This document shows, piece by piece, positions 8,438-17,637 of a stretch of DNA of 35,938 nt (position 1 is the first letter of the stretch; every line of letters starts with the position of its first letter). The stretch lies in NCBI GenBank assembly GCA_946407675.1, contig CAMJPK010000006.1, positions 1 through 35,938 of the forward strand. The letters are read 5' to 3'. Below the pieces are notes generated by a model. The model saw only the letters and a program-made list of their open reading frames with translations, had not been told where the DNA came from and did not search any database. The stretch is from an uncultured Clostridia bacterium (GTDB taxonomy: Bacteria > Bacillota > Clostridia > Oscillospirales > Oscillospiraceae). A program made the position numbers and the translations under genes.

Positions 8438-9019
8438 TCAAACAGCCCTCATGATCTCGCTGAGAAGGATATCTTTCCCGATCCCCTTCTCCGCGGAAAA
8501 CGGGATCAGCAGCGTGGACGGCTGCAGCGCAAGCGTTTCGCGGATCAGCGCCATATTGCCGTCGATCTCGCGCTTGGCAAGCTTGTCCACCTTGTTCGCG
8601 ACGACGACCGTCGGGCAGTCGCTTTCACGAAACCAAGCCGCCATCGTCACATCGTCCGCTGTCGGTTTGTGGCGGGCGTCAACGATCATAACGCCGAGCG
8701 TGATCCGCTCTCTTTGGGAGAAAAACGCCTCCATCAGCGCAGCCCAGCGCTCCCGTTCCTTTTGGGATACCTTTGCATAGCCGTAGCCCGGCAGGTCTGT
8801 GAAATAGACGCTCCCGTCCACAAGAAAATAGTTGATGTGGACGGTCTTTCCCGGCTGCGCGCCGACGCGGGCAAAGTTTTTGCGGTTCAGCAGGCAGTTG
8901 ATGACAGAGCTTTTCCCGACGTTGCTCTTGCCGGAAAAGACGATGTTCGGCCTGCCGTCGCTGAGAAACGCATTGGGACTCGCAGCGGACTTAATGAATT
9001 CCACATTGTGAATGTTCAT
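8438..9019 (-). CDS. ysxC: Ribosome biogenesis GTP-binding protein YsxC/EngB
   Basis: A 193-residue TRAFAC-class GTPase needed for late assembly of the 50S subunit. The G1 loop GKSNVGKSS is at 30-38, G2 sits in the threonine after PGKT, G3 is DLPGYGYAKV and G4 is NKVDKL. Length and the motif order match YsxC/YihA. The ribosome-binding site AAGGA overlaps the lon stop codon, so the two are probably translated together. The order lon-engB, with clpX upstream, is widespread in Firmicutes. Confidence 0.96.
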   Translation of the reverse strand: MNIHNVEFIKSAASPNAFLSDGRPNIVFSGKSNVGKSSVINCLLNRKNFARVGAQPGKTVHINYFLVDGSVYFTDLPGYGYAKVSQKERERWAALMEAFFSQRERITLGVMIVDARHKPTADDVTMAAWFRESDCPTVVVANKVDKLAKREIDGNMALIRETLALQPSTLLIPFSAEKGIGKDILLSEIMRAV

Positions 9020-9028
9020 GCTGATTCC

Positions 9029-11431
9029 TTACTGTCGGATGCGCTGTACGCCGTGCTCGTGCATCGGTGCAAACGGCGATGCAGCCTCTTCCGTCCGTGC
9101 GGTTCGGACCAGCACCGTGTCGAGGATCTTGTCGACATGATCCGTCGTCACAAAATTCAGCGCGCTGCGCACCGTCTGGTCGATCTCCGCGAGATCCTTT
9201 TCGTTTTCCGAAGGGATGATCACCGTGTGGATCCCCGTCCGCAGGGCCGCCATCGTTTTTTCCTTCAGTCCGCCGATGGGCAGGATCCGCCCGCGGATGC
9301 TGATTTCGCCGGTCATGGCGATATCGCGGCGGACTGGCAGGTTCGTCAGCGCGGAGATGAGCGCGATGCAGATCGTGATGCCTGCGCTCGGCCCGTCCTT
9401 CGGAACGGCGCCCTCCGGGAAATGGATGTGGATATCCTTCGTCTTATAAAACTCCGGGTCGATGCCGAGCACCGCGCAGCGTGTGCGGATATAGCTGACG
9501 GCAGCGCGGGCGGATTCCTTCATCACGTCGCCGAGGTTTCCGGTCAACTCCAGCTTTCCGGTGCCGTCCATGACGGCGGCCTCGACATCGAGCACCTCGC
9601 CGCCGACGCTGGTCCATGCCAAACCGCGCACAAGGCCGACCTCGTCCTTCGGGTAGAGGCGGCTTTCCTTATACTTCGGCACGCCGAGATACTTCTCGAG
9701 CTGTCCGGCGTGGACGTTTGCGCTCTTTCGCTCGCCCGAGGCGATGATCTTCGCGGTCTTTCGGCAGACGGCTGCGATCTCGCGCTCCAGAATGCGGACG
9801 CCGGACTCGCGCGTATAATCGGAAATGATCTCCCGCAGCGCGTCGTCGCTGATGCGCAGCTGCACAGCGTTCAGGCCGTGCTTCTTTCTCTGCTTGGGCA
9901 GCAGATGGGCGCGGGCGATCTGCAGCTTTTCCTCGTCCGTATAGCTGCCGAGCTCAATGACCTCCATACGGTCCAGAAGCGCGCGCGGAATCGTGTCCGT
10001 CGTATTGGCGGTCGTGATAAACAGAATGTCGCTGAGGTCGAGCGGGATCTCAAGGAAATTGTCGCGGAAGGCGTAGTTCTGCTCCGCGTCGAACACCTCA
10101 AGCAGCGCCGAGGAGGGGTCGCCGCGGTAGTCGGAGCCGAGCTTGTCGATCTCATCGAGGACCATGACGGGGTTCATATGCTTCGCCTGCTGCAAGCCCG
10201 TGACGATGCGGCCGGGCATGGCGCCCACATAGGTCTTGCGGTGGCCGCGGATCTCCGCCTCGTCATGCACGCCGCCCAGCGAAATGCGGGCGAGCGAGCG
10301 GTTCATCGCGCGCGCGACAGATATTGCAATGCTCGTCTTGCCGACGCCCGGCGGCCCGACAAGACAGAGCACGCTGCTCTTTGTCTGCGGCGAGATCTGG
10401 CGGACGGCAAGGAATTCAAGGATTCGTTCCTTGACCTTATCCAGTCCGAAATGATCCTCGTCCAGGCACTTTTTCGCCTTTGCGACGTCAATGGTGTCCT
10501 TGGTGCGCTGATTCCACGGCAGCTCCAGGCAGGTGTCGAGATAGGCGCGGATGACCGCGCTTTCGCTGCTGCCGAAGGGCTGCTTTGTCAGCCGTGTCAC
10601 TTCCTTGAGAAGCTTCTCCTCCACTTCGGGCGTGAGCTTCAGCTCGCGGATCCGGCTGCGATAGTCCGCAACATCGTCGACGTCGACATCCTCGCCCTCG
10701 CCGAGCTCGCTGCGGATGATCTTCATCTGCTCCCGCAGATAATAGTCGCGCTGCGCGCGATCCATCTCCTCTTTCGTCGCGTCGTCAAGGTCTTTTTCCA
10801 GCGTCAGGATCGTGATTTCGCGGCGCAGCATGCGGTTGAGCATCGTCATGCGCTGTCGCGCGCGCAGCTCCTCGAGGAGCATCTGCTTCTCTTCGTGCTT
10901 CAGGCCGGTGTTTTGTGCCACGTAATCCGCGGTCTGCCCAAGGTCCTTGCAGTCCGCCGCGGTCAGGAACATCTCCGGCGTCACCGCGCCGGATTGCGCG
11001 GCATACTCCTCAAACAGCGTCAGGCAGCGTCGGAGCAGGGCCTCCAGATTCGCCGTCGTGACCGGGCAGGGCTTTGTGTCGATCCGTTCCACATCCACCG
11101 TATAGCTCGGCATGGTCTCGTGGATCTCTACCGCACGGGCGCGATACTGCCCCTCCACCATGACCTTGATCATTCCGCCGCCGGGGATGCGCAGGATCTG
11201 GCGGATCGTGCAGACCGTACCGACGCTGTAAAGCTCCGCTTCGGTCGGAACGGCGGTGGAGATGTCCTTCTGCGTCACCAGAAAGACCTGCTGGTCCGAT
11301 CCGAGCGCGGCGTTCAGCGCCGCGACGGACATCGGACGTTCCACATCAAAATTCAATATCGTTCCCGGGAATGCCGTCAGCCCGCGCAGCGGGAGAAGCG
11401 GCATCGTCAGGATCAGATTGCGTTCTTCCAT
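9029..11431 (-). CDS. lon: ATP-dependent Lon protease (LonA)
   Basis: An 800-residue cytosolic AAA+ serine protease that degrades misfolded and regulatory proteins. The order is an N-terminal LAN domain (about 9-200), a coiled region, an AAA+ module with Walker A GPPGVGKTS and Walker B VMVLDEIDK, and the S16 protease domain. The catalytic dyad is S682 (DGPSAGI) and K725 (GGLKEK). The length is that of LonA; there is no membrane insertion as in LonB. ATG has GAGG 7 nt upstream. Downstream of clpX by about 50 nt, with a small hairpin (11447-11464) between them. No CtsR/HrcA-type operator is evident in front of it. Confidence 0.97.
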   Translation of the reverse strand: MEERNLILTMPLLPLRGLTAFPGTILNFDVERPMSVAALNAALGSDQQVFLVTQKDISTAVPTEAELYSVGTVCTIRQILRIPGGGMIKVMVEGQYRARAVEIHETMPSYTVDVERIDTKPCPVTTANLEALLRRCLTLFEEYAAQSGAVTPEMFLTAADCKDLGQTADYVAQNTGLKHEEKQMLLEELRARQRMTMLNRMLRREITILTLEKDLDDATKEEMDRAQRDYYLREQMKIIRSELGEGEDVDVDDVADYRSRIRELKLTPEVEEKLLKEVTRLTKQPFGSSESAVIRAYLDTCLELPWNQRTKDTIDVAKAKKCLDEDHFGLDKVKERILEFLAVRQISPQTKSSVLCLVGPPGVGKTSIAISVARAMNRSLARISLGGVHDEAEIRGHRKTYVGAMPGRIVTGLQQAKHMNPVMVLDEIDKLGSDYRGDPSSALLEVFDAEQNYAFRDNFLEIPLDLSDILFITTANTTDTIPRALLDRMEVIELGSYTDEEKLQIARAHLLPKQRKKHGLNAVQLRISDDALREIISDYTRESGVRILEREIAAVCRKTAKIIASGERKSANVHAGQLEKYLGVPKYKESRLYPKDEVGLVRGLAWTSVGGEVLDVEAAVMDGTGKLELTGNLGDVMKESARAAVSYIRTRCAVLGIDPEFYKTKDIHIHFPEGAVPKDGPSAGITICIALISALTNLPVRRDIAMTGEISIRGRILPIGGLKEKTMAALRTGIHTVIIPSENEKDLAEIDQTVRSALNFVTTDHVDKILDTVLVRTARTEEAASPFAPMHEHGVQRIRQ

Positions 11432-11446
11432 ATGATTCCTCGGTTG

Positions 11447-11464
11447 TTCTGCCCAGGGGCAGAA
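11447..11464 (-). other. Small hairpin in the clpX-lon gap
   Basis: TTCTGCC and GGCAGAA pair perfectly (7 bp) around a 4-nt loop, 17 nt before the lon start and just upstream of its ribosome-binding site. There is no T-tract, so it is not a normal terminator; it may protect or process the mRNA between clpX and lon. Function is inferred only. Confidence 0.4.
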
Positions 11465-11482
11465 AGTCGTTTAGCGTAACGC

Positions 11483-12751
11483 TCAGGCGCGCAGCATTTC
11501 CGGCTGGGTGCCGTTTCGGATGCAGTCGGCGGTGACGACGACCTTGCGGATCGTCGGATCGGACGGCACCTCGTACATAACGGAGGTCATCGTGCGCTCC
11601 ATCACGCTGCGCAGTCCGCGCGCGCCGATCTCCATTTCGATCGCCTTGTCCGCGATGGCCTCAAGCGCCTCCGGCTCATAGATAAGCTCCACGTTGTCAA
11701 GCGCCATGAGCGCTTTATACTGCTTCGTCAGCGCGTTCTTCGGCTCGGTCAGAATGCGGACGAGATCCTCTCTTCCGAGGGAATTGAGCGGGGTGATGAC
11801 CGGCAGACGCCCGATCAGCTCGGGAATGATGCCGAAGCGCAGAAGATCATGCTGCTGCACATGCTGCAAAATGCTGCCGACGTCGCGCTCCTTGTTGCTC
11901 TTGATCTCCGCCTCAAAGCCCATGCTCTTTTTGTCCAGGCGCTGCTCAATGATCTTGTCAAGCCCGTCGAATGCGCCGCCGCAGATAAACATGATGTTCG
12001 TCGTGTCGACGTGGATAAACTCCTGGTGCGGGTGTTTTCTCCCGCCCTGCGGCGGAACCGCCGCGACCGTGCCCTCGAGGATCTTCAAAAGCGCCTGCTG
12101 CACGCCCTCGCCGGATACGTCGCGCGTGATGGATGTATTCTCGCTCTTGCGCGAGATTTTATCCAGCTCATCAATGTAAATGATGCCGTGCTGCGCGCGC
12201 TCCACGTCAAAATCCGCCGCCTGCAGCAGCCGCAGCAGGATGTTTTCCACATCCTCGCCGACGTAACCGGCTTCGGTCAGCGTCGTCGCATCCGCAATGG
12301 CAAACGGAACATTCAGCAGCCGCGCCATCGTCTGCGCAAAGAGCGTCTTGCCGCTGCCGGTGGGTCCGACGAGAAGGATATTGCTTTTCTGCAGCTCCAC
12401 ATCGTCGTCGCCGCTGCCGCAGAAGATGCGCTTATAGTGGTTGTAGACCGCGACGGACAGGGCGATCTTGGCGCGCTCCTGGCCGATGATGTAGTCATCG
12501 AGCACCTTGCGGATCTCGGCGGGCTTGGGCAGGTTGTCCGCTTTCGGCTCTTCCGCCTTCCGCATTGATCCGGTGTGCTCGTATTCCTCCGGATCGTAGT
12601 TCTCGTCAATGATGCCCATGCACAGACGGACACACTCGTCGCAGATATAAGATCCGTTGCCTGCGATCAGGCGATTGACCTCTGCCTGCGGCTTGCCGCA
12701 AAAGGAGCAACGGATGGTTCTTGTTCCGTCAGATCTCGTCATAGATTGCAA
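11483..12751 (-). CDS. clpX: ATP-dependent Clp protease ATP-binding subunit ClpX
   Basis: A 422-residue AAA+ unfoldase that recognises substrates and feeds them to ClpP. The N-terminal zinc-binding domain has C15-x2-C18 and C37-x2-C40. The Walker A GPTGSGKT is at 129-136, Walker B is [10 protein letters not shown], and the sensor/arginine-finger region [10 protein letters not shown] is intact. The IGF-type ClpP-docking loop appears as [15 protein letters not shown], in which the docking motif proper is not obvious; the GF-like residues lie earlier at KSMGFEAE. Start: TTG at 12749-12751 has AAAGGA at 5-nt spacing; ATG at 12740-12742 is the alternative. It lies directly downstream of clpP. Confidence 0.96.
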   Translation of the reverse strand: MQSMTRSDGTRTIRCSFCGKPQAEVNRLIAGNGSYICDECVRLCMGIIDENYDPEEYEHTGSMRKAEEPKADNLPKPAEIRKVLDDYIIGQERAKIALSVAVYNHYKRIFCGSGDDDVELQKSNILLVGPTGSGKTLFAQTMARLLNVPFAIADATTLTEAGYVGEDVENILLRLLQAADFDVERAQHGIIYIDELDKISRKSENTSITRDVSGEGVQQALLKILEGTVAAVPPQGGRKHPHQEFIHVDTTNIMFICGGAFDGLDKIIEQRLDKKSMGFEAEIKSNKERDVGSILQHVQQHDLLRFGIIPELIGRLPVITPLNSLGREDLVRILTEPKNALTKQYKALMALDNVELIYEPEALEAIADKAIEMEIGARGLRSVMERTMTSVMYEVPSDPTIRKVVVTADCIRNGTQPEMLRA

Positions 12752-12777
12752 TTCATTCCTTTGCCAAAATATATATC

Positions 12778-12804
12778 AATAGGGGGTAATGACTACCCCC
12801 TATT
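12778..12804 (-). terminator. Perfect 11-bp inverted repeat between clpP and clpX
   Basis: AATAGGGGGTA (12778-12788) and TACCCCCTATT (12794-12804) pair perfectly around a 5-nt loop, 5 nt after the clpP stop. Downstream on the minus strand there is only a mixed TATATATTTT run, so this looks like a weak terminator or attenuator giving more clpP than clpX mRNA. That role is inferred from the structure. Confidence 0.65.
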
Positions 12805-12809
12805 GTCCG

Positions 12810-13391
12810 TTACCTTTTGAAGATAACCTTGTCGATGAGGCCGTAATCCCGGGCCTCCTCCGCGCTCATGAAATTGTCACGCTCACAGTCTGCGCGGACA
12901 ATCGCGACATCCTTGCCGCAGTTGGCCGCCATGATGCTGGTCAGCTTATCCTTGATCTTGAGGATCTGCTGTGCGTGGATCTCAATGTCGGTGGCCTGAC
13001 CCTGAAAGCCGCCCAGCGGCTGATGGATCATGATCTCCGCATTGGGCAGCGCGATGCGCTTTCCCTTTGCGCCGCTGGAGAGCAGGAACGCGCCCATGCT
13101 GGCGGCCATGCCGATGCAGATGGTGGAAACATCGCATTTGATGTACTGCATCGTGTCGTAGATGGCCATGCCGCTCGTAACGGAGCCGCCGGGGCTGTTG
13201 ATATAGAACTGAATGTCCTTGTCGGGATCCTGCGCCTCCAGATAGAGGAACTGCGCCACGATCAGCGATGCGGTGACGTCATTGACTTCCTCGCTGAGCA
13301 TCACGATGCGGTCATTGAGGAGACGGGAAAAGATGTCATAGGAGCGCTCTCCGCGGGAGGTCTGCTCCACGACATACGGAACTAAGCTCAT
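12810..13391 (-). CDS. clpP: ATP-dependent Clp protease proteolytic subunit ClpP
   Basis: A 193-residue serine peptidase forming the tetradecameric ClpP barrel. The catalytic triad is intact: S98 (GMAASMGA), H123 (MIHQPLGG) and D172 ([11 protein letters not shown]). The oxyanion-loop NSPGGSV precedes S98. ATG at 13389-13391 ([10 protein letters not shown]) is chosen because it is the conserved ClpP N-terminus, with AAAGGAG upstream at about 12-nt spacing; the frame's 20-residue upstream extension is not ClpP-like. It works with ClpX encoded next to it and follows the chaperone gene tig, a classic order. Confidence 0.97.
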   Translation of the reverse strand: MSLVPYVVEQTSRGERSYDIFSRLLNDRIVMLSEEVNDVTASLIVAQFLYLEAQDPDKDIQFYINSPGGSVTSGMAIYDTMQYIKCDVSTICIGMAASMGAFLLSSGAKGKRIALPNAEIMIHQPLGGFQGQATDIEIHAQQILKIKDKLTSIMAANCGKDVAIVRADCERDNFMSAEEARDYGLIDKVIFKR

Positions 13392-13421
13392 GTGATACGT
13401 TCTCTCCTTTCGTAGGATTGC

Positions 13422-13444
13422 CTGAAACGCTCTTCCGGTTTCAG
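13422..13444 (-). other. Hairpin in the tig-clpP gap
   Basis: CTGAAAC and GTTTCAG form a perfect 7-bp stem with a 9-nt loop, upstream of the clpP ribosome-binding site. No T-tract follows. It may be an mRNA stabiliser or processing site between tig and clpP; this is an inference. Confidence 0.4.
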
Positions 13445-13468
13445 AGAGCATGCCCGATTCCTGCCAGA

Positions 13469-14908
13469 TTATTCCTCGGTCTTCTTGGCAGCGGTCTTTT
13501 TTGCCGCGGGCTTCTTCTCTGCCGGCTTCTCCTCCGCGGGCTTCTTTTCCTCGGATTTCTTTGCGGTGGTCTTCTTCGCGGGCTTTTCCGCATCGGCGGT
13601 CTCATTGGTCTCGGTCTTTTCCTCGGTCTCCGCCTTTTCAACCGCAACGCCGCTGGCGGCAATGAGATCGACGGCCTTCTTCATCTTGAGGTCGCGCTCG
13701 ATCATCTCGGCGGCAACGCTCTTCTTGACCGTCTCGACGTCCACATTGTATGTCTTGGCGGCGTTCTGGTATTCTTCCTCGATCTCCTCGGGCGTGACCG
13801 CGATGTTCTCGACCTCTGCGACCTTTTCAAGCAGCAGCTCGCTCTTGACCTCATTCTCGGCATTGGGACGGATGTAGGCGCGGAAGGTGGCCTCGTCAGC
13901 GCCCATCATCTTGAAGTACTGGTCCAGCGTAAGGCCCTGCATTGCGCAGTTGCGCGCGTAGTCGTTGAGGACGGTGTTGACGCGCTCGTCGATCATGGCG
14001 GCGGGCACGTTGACGGTCATGTTCTCAACGGCCTTGCTGAGCACGCGGTTGCGGAAGGCGTTCTCCGCGGCGGCCTTCTTGTCGGCGGTAAGGTTCTTCT
14101 TGATGTCCGCCTTGTATTCCTTGAGCGTGTCGAACTCGGAGACGTCCTTGGCAAACTCGTCATCCAGCGCGGGCAGCTGGGACTCCTTGACCTCGTTGAC
14201 CTTGATCTTGAAAACGACGGCAGCGCCGGCCAGGCCCTCGTGGTAGTTCTCCGGGAAGGTGATGTCGATGTCCTTCTCGTCGCCGGCCTTCATCCCGACG
14301 ATCTGCTCCTCAAAGCCGGGCACAAAGCTGCCCGAGCCGAGCACGAGGTCGTGCCCCTCGGCCTTTCCGCCGTCAAAGCGGACGCCGTCCTTGTAGCCGT
14401 CGTAGTCGAGGTTGACGGTATCGCCCATCTTCGCCTTGCGCTCCACCGTCACGATGCGGGCGTTGCGCTTGCGGACGCTCTCCAGCTCCTTGTTCACATC
14501 GGCGGCGGAGATCTTGTCGCTGTCCTTTTCCGCCTCGATGCCCTTGTACTGGCCGAGCGTCACTTCGGGATACAGAGCAGTCTCAAAATCAATCGTGAGC
14601 GTTTTGTCGTCGTTCACGTTATAAGCGGTGATCGCGGGGTCGCCGACCGTGCGGTCCTTAGCCTCGTCCATTCCGGCCTTGAACGCGTCCAGCGCGATGC
14701 CTTCCACAGCGTCGTCATAGAAGACCTTTTCGCCGTACATGCCCTCAATGACCATCCGGGGCGCTTTGCCCTTGCGGAAGCCGGGGACGTAAATGTTCTT
14801 CTTTGCCTTCAGATACGCCTGATTGACGGCCTTTTCAAACGATTCGGCGTCGACCAGCACCTGAAAGCTGAGCTTTCCATCTTCTCTTTTTATGTTCTTG
14901 ATGTCCAT
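13469..14908 (-). CDS. tig: Trigger factor (ribosome-associated chaperone, peptidyl-prolyl isomerase) with Lys/Ala/Glu-rich tail
   Basis: A 479-residue chaperone that docks at the ribosomal exit tunnel. The N-terminal ribosome-binding domain carries the signature [15 protein letters not shown] (about 43-57). The FKBP-like PPIase domain is at about 150-250 ([42 protein letters not shown]), and the C-terminal helical chaperone domain extends to about 420. The last 57 residues (423-479) form a low-complexity tail of repeated AAKK, KKPAE and EEK units; most trigger factors end before this. AGGAGG lies 9 nt before the ATG. The gene heads the tig-clpP-clpX-lon block and has its own sigma-A-type promoter. 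Confidence 0.96.
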   Translation of the reverse strand: MDIKNIKREDGKLSFQVLVDAESFEKAVNQAYLKAKKNIYVPGFRKGKAPRMVIEGMYGEKVFYDDAVEGIALDAFKAGMDEAKDRTVGDPAITAYNVNDDKTLTIDFETALYPEVTLGQYKGIEAEKDSDKISAADVNKELESVRKRNARIVTVERKAKMGDTVNLDYDGYKDGVRFDGGKAEGHDLVLGSGSFVPGFEEQIVGMKAGDEKDIDITFPENYHEGLAGAAVVFKIKVNEVKESQLPALDDEFAKDVSEFDTLKEYKADIKKNLTADKKAAAENAFRNRVLSKAVENMTVNVPAAMIDERVNTVLNDYARNCAMQGLTLDQYFKMMGADEATFRAYIRPNAENEVKSELLLEKVAEVENIAVTPEEIEEEYQNAAKTYNVDVETVKKSVAAEMIERDLKMKKAVDLIAASGVAVEKAETEEKTETNETADAEKPAKKTTAKKSEEKKPAEEKPAEKKPAAKKTAAKKTEE

Positions 14909-14996
14909 GGGGTTTTCCTCCTATATTGATCAGACTGCTCTGATTTTTCTGCGCGCAATGGCAAAGCTTACATGCTCTGCCCAATAATGCCATAGT

Positions 14997-15025
14997 AGTA
15001 TATCAGATGGCTGCGGGAATTGCAA
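14997..15025 (-). promoter_or_regulatory. Sigma-A-type promoter of tig
   Basis: On the minus strand, the -35 box TTGCAA (15020-15025) is separated by 17 nt from the -10 box TATACT (14997-15002), and TG precedes the -10 by one base (extended -10). The expected transcript starts near 14990, about 80 nt before the tig ATG. Just upstream of the -35 lies the inverted repeat ACAATT-n6-AATTGT (15026-15043), a possible operator. Confidence 0.75.
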
Positions 15026-15042
15026 ACAATTTCACGGAATTG

Positions 15043-15729
15043 TCAGAATATTTTTTGGGGAATGAACTGCACATGATCTGCGGAAACAAGCTTGAAGCGG
15101 ATGCCCCTGTATTCGCCCTCGAAGGCCTGCGCACAGCCCGGTCCGTGTAAATGTCCGTACCAGCACCGCTGCACGCCGTAAGCCTCCATCAGGTCGATCG
15201 CTTCCGTCCACTCGTTAGACAGCAGCTTTGGCGGATAATGCAGAAATACCAGCTTCTCCCGATCGCCCGCGGCTTTCAGGCTTGCCTCCAGCCGCATGAG
15301 CTCGCGCCGAAGCATTTTTCGGTCGTGTTCTTTGCGCTCCGACGGTTCTGTTGTCCAGCCGCGCGTGCCGCACAGGGCCGTTTCCCCGTACAGAAGGCAG
15401 TTGTTGTTCAAAAACTCCACGCTGTCGATACCGTTGTCTGTCAAAAACCGCAAGGCCTGTGAAGCCGTCGTCCACCAATAATCGTGGTTGCCCTTGAGAA
15501 TGATCTTTCGCCCCGGCAGCGCGTGAATGAAGCGGAAATCCTCGCGCGCCTCCTGCAGCGACATCGCCCAGGAAAGATCGCCGCACAGCACGGTCGTATC
15601 CTCCGGCCGGACGGTCGAGAAGCCTGCGCGCAGCTTCTCCGTATAGTTTTCCCAGCGGCCGCCGAATACATCCATCGGCTTGTCACAGCCGAAGGACAGG
15701 TGCAGGTCGCCGATCACGTAAAGCGCCAT
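15043..15729 (-). CDS. Metallophosphoesterase (calcineurin-like)
   Basis: A 228-residue calcineurin-like phosphoesterase. The metal-binding motifs are in order: GDLHLS (7-12), GDLSW (about 50), GNHDYWW (about 80), a histidine in LHYPPKLL (about 165) and GHLHG (about 197). The WTTEPSERKEHDRKM and CWYGHLHG segments resemble a clostridial subgroup of unknown substrate (COG1768-like). No signal peptide or membrane segment, so cytosolic. A nuclease, phosphatase or cyclic-nucleotide esterase role cannot be told apart. It follows thrC after a hairpin, with AGG 7 nt before the ATG. Confidence 0.88.
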   Translation of the reverse strand: MALYVIGDLHLSFGCDKPMDVFGGRWENYTEKLRAGFSTVRPEDTTVLCGDLSWAMSLQEAREDFRFIHALPGRKIILKGNHDYWWTTASQALRFLTDNGIDSVEFLNNNCLLYGETALCGTRGWTTEPSERKEHDRKMLRRELMRLEASLKAAGDREKLVFLHYPPKLLSNEWTEAIDLMEAYGVQRCWYGHLHGPGCAQAFEGEYRGIRFKLVSADHVQFIPQKIF

Positions 15730-15755
15730 AATGAAACCTGCCTTTGTCAGAATAA

Positions 15756-15792
15756 GCCCCCGCCCGGCGACGAGACCGCATCGGACGGGGGC
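15756..15792 (-). terminator. GC-rich hairpin between thrC and the metallophosphoesterase gene
   Basis: Arms 15756-15766 and 15782-15792 form an 11-bp stem of almost only G-C pairs, with one G-U on the minus strand and a 15-nt loop. It begins 14 nt after the thrC stop and is followed by GCTTATTC. The T-tract is poor, so termination is probably partial. Confidence 0.55.
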
Positions 15793-15805
15793 CCTTCGTT
15801 CCGGT

Positions 15806-17275
15806 TTATTGCAGGAAGGCGTCGACCGTTGCGCGCATATCCGCCTTTTCCGTCACGCCGTCAAAGCGGACGGGGCGGGCGTCGAGGCCGCTGAGGGGCG
15901 CGGGCGTCGGAATACCGCAGTAAGCGGAGAGCGCGGCAAGCGGGTCCTCCCCCGCCTGCGTGCCAAGCGCCGCGCAGACGTCGGCTGCAAACTTGAAGGG
16001 GCTCGCCGTAGAGACGACGACCGCCGGCGTCGCATCTCCGGTCTGCGCGCGGTACTGGTCGATGGCATCCGCGGCGACGGCGGTATGCGTGTCGATCAGA
16101 TAGCCGCTGTGCTTCCACACAGTTTGGATCCTCGCGCGCGTGGCATCGTCGTCACAGCAGGCCGCGTAAAACTGCTTCGCGATCTTCTCATGGTTTTCCG
16201 CGCCGACGTCATAGCGCCCCTCCGCGGAAAGCTGCGCCATAAAGCCCTTGGTCTTTTGGTCGCCGCAGAGCATATAGAGCAGGCGCTCCAGATTGCTCGA
16301 CACGAGGATGTCCATGCTCGGCGAGATGGTCAGATGGAACGGGCGGTTCTTGTTGTAAACGCCGGTGCGGATAAACTCGGTCAGCACGTCGTTGGCGTTG
16401 GACGCGCAGACAAAGCGCTTGACCGGCAGGCCCATCTGCTTCGCAAACCAACCGGCGAGGATGTTGCCGAAGTTTCCGGTGGGCACGCAGAAGACGATCT
16501 CGTCGCCCGCCGCGAGCTTTCCGGCGTTGACAAAGTCGCAATAAGCGGAGAAATAATAGACGATCTGCGGGAGCAGACGGCCCCAGTTGATCGAGTTTGC
16601 CGAGGAGAGGAAGAAACCGCGGCGGCTCAGCTCCTGCGCGAACTGCGCGTCCCCGAAGATCTTCTTTACGCCGGTCTGTGCGTCGTCAAAGTTGCCCTTC
16701 ACCGCGCACACGCCGACGTTCTCGCCGCGCTGCGTCACCATCTGCAGGCGCTGGATCGCTGACACGCCGCCGGAGGGGTAGAATACGAAAATCCGCGTGC
16801 CCGGAACGTCTGCAAAGCCCTCAAGCGCCGCCTTGCCGGTGTCGCCGGAGGTGGCGACGAGGATGCAGACCTGCCGCTCCTCGCCCGTCTTTTTCAGCGA
16901 GGCGGTCAGGAGATACGGGAGCATCTGCAGCGCCATGTCCTTGAACGCGCAGGTCGGGCCGTGCCACAGCTCCAAAAACGCGGTGTGCTCGTCCACAAAG
17001 CGCAGCGGCGCAATGCCGCTATGGCCAAAGTTCTCCGCATAGGCGTGCGTCACGAAATCCTGCAGCTCCGCTGTGGAAAACTCCTCCAGATATCGCTGCA
17101 TGATGTTGACCGCGCGGGCGCGGTAGTCCATCGCGCAAAGCGCCTTCAGCTCCTGCGCGGACACGGTCGGGATCGTCTCCGGGACGAACAGGCCGCCGTC
17201 CGGCGCCAGGCCCATGGCCATCGCCTGCGCGGCAGAATAGGTGTTCTTCTCATTTCTGGTGCTGTAGTACTTCAT
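15806..17275 (-). CDS. thrC: Threonine synthase
   Basis: A 489-residue PLP enzyme converting O-phospho-L-homoserine to L-threonine and phosphate. The N-terminus MKYYSTRN, followed by GLAPDGGLFVPE, is typical of the bacterial ThrC group. The PLP lysine is K112 in HGPTCAFKDMALQ, and the phosphate-binding SGDTGKAALEGF and FCVPTGNFGNILAG motifs are intact. Length fits the long ThrC type. Its start overlaps the yraN stop (ATGA) and has GAGGTGG 6 nt upstream. Being the last gene of the lepB-rbgA-rnhB-yraN run is less usual; no other threonine pathway gene is nearby. Confidence 0.96.
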   Translation of the reverse strand: MKYYSTRNEKNTYSAAQAMAMGLAPDGGLFVPETIPTVSAQELKALCAMDYRARAVNIMQRYLEEFSTAELQDFVTHAYAENFGHSGIAPLRFVDEHTAFLELWHGPTCAFKDMALQMLPYLLTASLKKTGEERQVCILVATSGDTGKAALEGFADVPGTRIFVFYPSGGVSAIQRLQMVTQRGENVGVCAVKGNFDDAQTGVKKIFGDAQFAQELSRRGFFLSSANSINWGRLLPQIVYYFSAYCDFVNAGKLAAGDEIVFCVPTGNFGNILAGWFAKQMGLPVKRFVCASNANDVLTEFIRTGVYNKNRPFHLTISPSMDILVSSNLERLLYMLCGDQKTKGFMAQLSAEGRYDVGAENHEKIAKQFYAACCDDDATRARIQTVWKHSGYLIDTHTAVAADAIDQYRAQTGDATPAVVVSTASPFKFAADVCAALGTQAGEDPLAALSAYCGIPTPAPLSGLDARPVRFDGVTEKADMRATVDAFLQ

Positions 17276-17637
17276 AATGCCACCTCAAATGCGTTTTCTA
17301 TATGGTTGATGGAGCGGACGACGCCGTCCGAACAATAGACCTCTATTACGTCAAACCGCGGCTGCTTTTCCGTCGGGTTTTGCATCAGCCAAAGCTGCGC
17401 GGTCGCAATCAGCCGCCGCTGCTTCGCCTCGGTCACGAATTCCCGCGCCTGCGCAAAGCCTGCGCTCTTCCGGCTTTTGACCTCGACGAAGACGATGAAA
17501 TCCCGATCCTCCGCGATCAGGTCGATCTCGCCGAAGCGGTAGCCGTAGTTCATGGCGACAATGCGGTATTTCTTCTTTTTCAGATATGCGGCCGCCGCGC
17601 TCTCGCCCTGCCGGCCGATCAGCTTTTTTGCGTCCAT
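17272..17637 (-). CDS. YraN/UPF0102 family endonuclease-like protein
   Basis: A 121-residue protein of the UPF0102 family with a predicted restriction-endonuclease-like fold. The diagnostic segments GRQGESAAAAYLKKKKYRI, then NYGYRFGEIDLIAED and FVEVKSRK, supply the E..D..ExK-type residues. Its cellular role is not settled; a DNA-repair or recombination nuclease function is suspected. It overlaps the stop of rnhB by 1 nt (TGATG) and that of thrC by 4 nt. The rnhB-yraN order is very common in bacteria. Confidence 0.93.
   Translation of the reverse strand: MDAKKLIGRQGESAAAAYLKKKKYRIVAMNYGYRFGEIDLIAEDRDFIVFVEVKSRKSAGFAQAREFVTEAKQRRLIATAQLWLMQNPTEKQPRFDVIEVYCSDGVVRSINHIENAFEVAL

Noticed and set aside
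7988-11479. Open frame of more than 1,100 codons on the plus strand
   Set aside because: It is antisense to lon, engB and scpA, which carry complete catalytic motifs. The high G+C codon pattern keeps the opposite strand free of stops; the translation is rich in Arg, His, Asp and Leu without any recognisable domain.
12778-12804. CIRCE or CtsR heat-shock operator
   Set aside because: The palindrome lies after clpP and does not resemble the CIRCE (TTAGCACTC) or CtsR (GGTCAAA) sequences; treated as an attenuator-like hairpin instead.
15730-15805. Small RNA gene between thrC and the metallophosphoesterase gene
   Set aside because: The only structure is the GC-rich terminator-like hairpin; no promoter precedes it.
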